This document shows, piece after piece, positions 6,267 through 7,835 of a stretch of DNA of 7,835 bases (within the stretch, counting starts at the first letter, position 1; each line of letters begins with the position of its first letter). Made by a program: the position numbers and the translations under genes. The notes below the pieces were generated by a model, which saw only the letters and a program-made list of their open reading frames with translations, made no database searches and had not been told where the DNA came from. The stretch spans positions 1-7,835 of the forward strand of contig JBAVQS010000270.1 in assembly GCA_049694275.1 (NCBI GenBank). The letters are read 5' to 3'. Source of the stretch: JBAVQS01 sp049694275 (GTDB lineage: Bacteria > Chloroflexota > Anaerolineae > UBA4142 > SHND01).

Positions 6267-7304
6267 TTAGCAACCGCTGTCCCTACTCTAACGCCTGTTC
6301 CCAAGACCGAAACGCCTGTTTCCAAGACCGATTGGTACCGGGAGCTCGGCACGTACGAGAAACCCGACCTCGGCAGAGCCATCTGGCAACTCGTCGACAC
6401 CCTTGTCCCATTCCTGGGACTGTGGGTATTGATGGCCTATATGCTGCAACACCAGGTCTCTTATGCGCTGGTCTTTCCGCTTGTCGTCGTGGCCGCCGCG
6501 CTACAAATTCGCATCTTTATCTTTTTCCACGACTGCACGCACGGCTCGTTCTTTGCCTCTCGCCGGGCCAACCAGATTCTGGGTTACGTGACCGGGATCA
6601 TTTGCTATACACCCTATGACGAGTGGCGGCATACCCATGCGGTCCATCATGCGACAGCCGGCGACCTCGACCGGCGGGGGTTGGGGGACATCGAGACGCT
6701 GACCGTGCAAGAATACCGGCAGGCATCGTCGTGGAAGCAGTTCACGTACCGCTTGACGCGGAATCCGGCCTTTCTCCTGGCGATTGGCGCGCCCCTCTTG
6801 TTTATCGTGCTCCATCGACTGCCGCGGGCCGGCGCGGGCCGGCGGGAAGCGCTGAGCGTCTGGTATACGGATGCGGCAATGGCTGTGGTGATCGTGTTCT
6901 TGAGCTGGACGATTGGCCTGGGGCCCTTTCTGCTGATCCAGCTTCCGATGGCGATTATCGCCGCAGCCGGAGGGGTCTGGTTCTTTTATGTGCAGCATCA
7001 GTTTGACGGCGTGTACTGGGCGCGGCATGAGAACTGGGATTATTTCAAGGCGGCGCTGGAAGGGAGCTCGTACTATAAACTGCCCCTCGTGTTGCAGTGG
7101 ATCAGCGGGAATATCGGATTCCATCACATCCATCACTTGAAACCGCGCATCGCCAACTATCACCTTCCCCAGTGCTATGAGAACATCCCCGCCCTGCAAA
7201 CCGTCAAGCCGCTGACGCTGCGGACGAGTCTGAAATCGCTGTCCTTGAACCTGTGGGATGAAGAGAACCAGCGGATGGTGGGCTTTAAGGAGGCGCGGGG
7301 ATGA
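6264..7304 (+). CDS. Membrane acyl-lipid / fatty acid desaturase (omega-6 type)
   Basis: The 346-residue protein has the three histidine boxes of membrane di-iron desaturases: HDCTH (89-93), HAVHH (125-129) and HHIHH (287-291). The hydrophobic pairs around 42-88 and 206-250 place the boxes on the cytoplasmic face. Box order, spacing and the DEWRHTHAVHH context fit the omega-6/Delta-12 type acyl-lipid desaturases, which use O2 and reduced ferredoxin or a similar donor to add a double bond to membrane fatty acids. The exact regiospecificity is not readable. The family implies an aerobic or oxygen-exposed host. The N-terminus has a polar tail with a duplicated heptad (10-23). AGGAG (6251-6255) lies 8 bases before the ATG. 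The 93-base gap upstream shows no convincing promoter; TTGACC at 6176-6181 has no good -10 partner. The stop overlaps the lipoprotein start. Confidence 0.93.
   Translation: MLATAVPTLTPVPKTETPVSKTDWYRELGTYEKPDLGRAIWQLVDTLVPFLGLWVLMAYMLQHQVSYALVFPLVVVAAALQIRIFIFFHDCTHGSFFASRRANQILGYVTGIICYTPYDEWRHTHAVHHATAGDLDRRGLGDIETLTVQEYRQASSWKQFTYRLTRNPAFLLAIGAPLLFIVLHRLPRAGAGRREALSVWYTDAAMAVVIVFLSWTIGLGPFLLIQLPMAIIAAAGGVWFFYVQHQFDGVYWARHENWDYFKAALEGSSYYKLPLVLQWISGNIGFHHIHHLKPRIANYHLPQCYENIPALQTVKPLTLRTSLKSLSLNLWDEENQRMVGFKEARG
6291..6331 (+). repeat. Tandem 21-bp repeat in the desaturase N-terminus
   Basis: ACGCCTGTTCCCAAGACCGA (6291-6310) recurs with one mismatch at 6312-6331, a period of 21 bp. It codes for TPVPKTE and TPVSKTD (residues 10-23), ahead of the conserved domain. 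The copies are nearly identical, so this is a recent in-frame duplication in a tolerant tail. Confidence 0.85.
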
Positions 7305-7714
7305 AGGCGATTGTCGTGTTCGCGTGTATGCTCGCCAGTGTTTTGCTCCTGGCCTGTTCAAGCTCGACGCCGCTTGCCGACGCGACCTTCTTGAGCACTC
7401 CGACACTCGAACCGGCCGCGACGTCCAGCCCGATCGATTTTCCGCCGTCCCCCACGGCCACGGTTCCGCTCACGCCACAGCCGCAGATTACCGGCGTCGC
7501 GACAGACGTGTTAAACGTCCGCGCCGGACCCGGAATCAACTATGCCATCAAGAGCCAATTAAAGGAGGGGGATACGATAACAATTACGGGCAAGTCCGCC
7601 GATGGAATCTGGTGGCAGTTTAGCGGCGGCTGGGTATCGAGCACCTACATCCGGGTCAATGGCGATCCCACTGTGATTCCGGTTGCCACGCCCAGCCCCA
7701 GTTCTCTGGACTGA
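7301..7714 (+). CDS. Small lipoprotein with bacterial SH3 domain
   Basis: This is a 137-residue exported protein. A lipoprotein signal (residues 1-18, hydrophobic MKAIVVFACMLASVLLLA) ends in lipobox LLAC with Cys19, which would be lipidated, followed by SSS. A Thr/Pro/Ser-rich spacer (about 23-63) leads to one SH3_3-type domain (about 66-118) with the typical VLNVRAGPGINY start, a KEGDTITITGK middle and a WWQF...GWVSSTYI end. The domain is followed by a short PTVIPVATPSPSS tail that looks like another linker but stops. Bacterial SH3 domains commonly bind wall peptides or proteins; the partner is unknown. It should sit outside the cytoplasmic membrane. A full AAGGAGG (7287-7293) lies 7 bases before the ATG, and the ATGA overlap with the desaturase stop indicates co-translation. 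Confidence 0.9.
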   Translation: MKAIVVFACMLASVLLLACSSSTPLADATFLSTPTLEPAATSSPIDFPPSPTATVPLTPQPQITGVATDVLNVRAGPGINYAIKSQLKEGDTITITGKSADGIWWQFSGGWVSSTYIRVNGDPTVIPVATPSPSSLD

Positions 7715-7835
7715 AGGATGGGGGCCCTCGAATAAGGCGCATTCAAACTCGGCCCGGGCGCAGAAAATGTGGAAGATTAACTTCCCGCCGGGCGTGGTGG
7801 TATCAACATTCTCAGTCAGGCTTTTAAACCTGATG
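7715..7835. other. Non-coding 3' flank, no terminator identified
   Basis: No gene is supported here. Small hairpins are present, for example GGAAG/CTTCC (7771-7775 and 7781-7785) inside an outer GCCCGG/CCGGGC pair (7752-7757 and 7788-7793), and TCAGG/CCTGA (7816-7820 and 7829-7833). None is followed by a T-run, so none can be called an intrinsic terminator with confidence. Confidence 0.4.

Noticed and set aside
7752..7793. Possible intrinsic terminator after the lipoprotein
   Set aside because: The hairpin arms are short and interrupted, and no T-run follows on the plus strand.

Overview
The window comes from a GC-rich bacterial chromosome and looks ordinary in density: one minus-strand gene, then six plus-strand genes. 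No 16S rRNA, tRNA, phage or IS gene is visible. The best guess for the host is Chloroflexota, possibly an Anaerolineae relative. The grounds are the Pro/Thr-rich linkers around the SH3 domain of the lipoprotein, the GC-rich palindromic intergenic repeats, the Clp_N/site-2-protease fusion and the overall protein style. This is an inference from general resemblance, not a marker-gene assignment.

Layout. Bases 1-1230 (minus strand) encode almost all of a 12-helix MFS permease whose C-terminus runs off the left edge. Bases 1231-1597 are a divergent intergenic region. It holds a short GC-rich palindrome, a 125-bp nested inverted repeat of the 'TCATTGCGAG...GAAGCAATC' type, and a good extended -10 promoter pointing right. 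From 1598 there is a compact plus-strand series: a membrane metalloprotease with two N-terminal Clp_N repeats (1598-2890), a clan-A-like glycosidase with a recently duplicated C-terminal module (2911-4305), a DapF-family epimerase overlapping it by ATGA (4302-5147), and an extended SDR of the epimerase/dehydratase type (5178-6170). After a 93-bp gap come an acyl-lipid desaturase (6264-7304) and, again overlapping by ATGA, a small SH3-domain lipoprotein (7301-7714). The last 121 bases hold no gene that I can support.

How the genes relate. Spacing of 20, -4 and 30 bp suggests that the first four plus-strand genes are one transcription unit from the promoter at 1526-1554. The desaturase and lipoprotein form a second coupled pair, which may read through from the first unit. 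Several members fit a cell-envelope theme (membrane protease, glycan-active enzyme, lipid desaturase, lipoprotein), but a shared pathway is not shown.

The points most worth a second look are: (i) the DapF homologue keeps its substrate-binding motifs but has Ser at both catalytic Cys positions; (ii) the fusion of Clp_N repeats to an intact site-2 protease; (iii) a perfect 9-bp inverted repeat that would pair the desaturase start codon and leave the Shine-Dalgarno in the loop; (iv) the duplicated, unrecognised module on a glycosidase that has no signal peptide.
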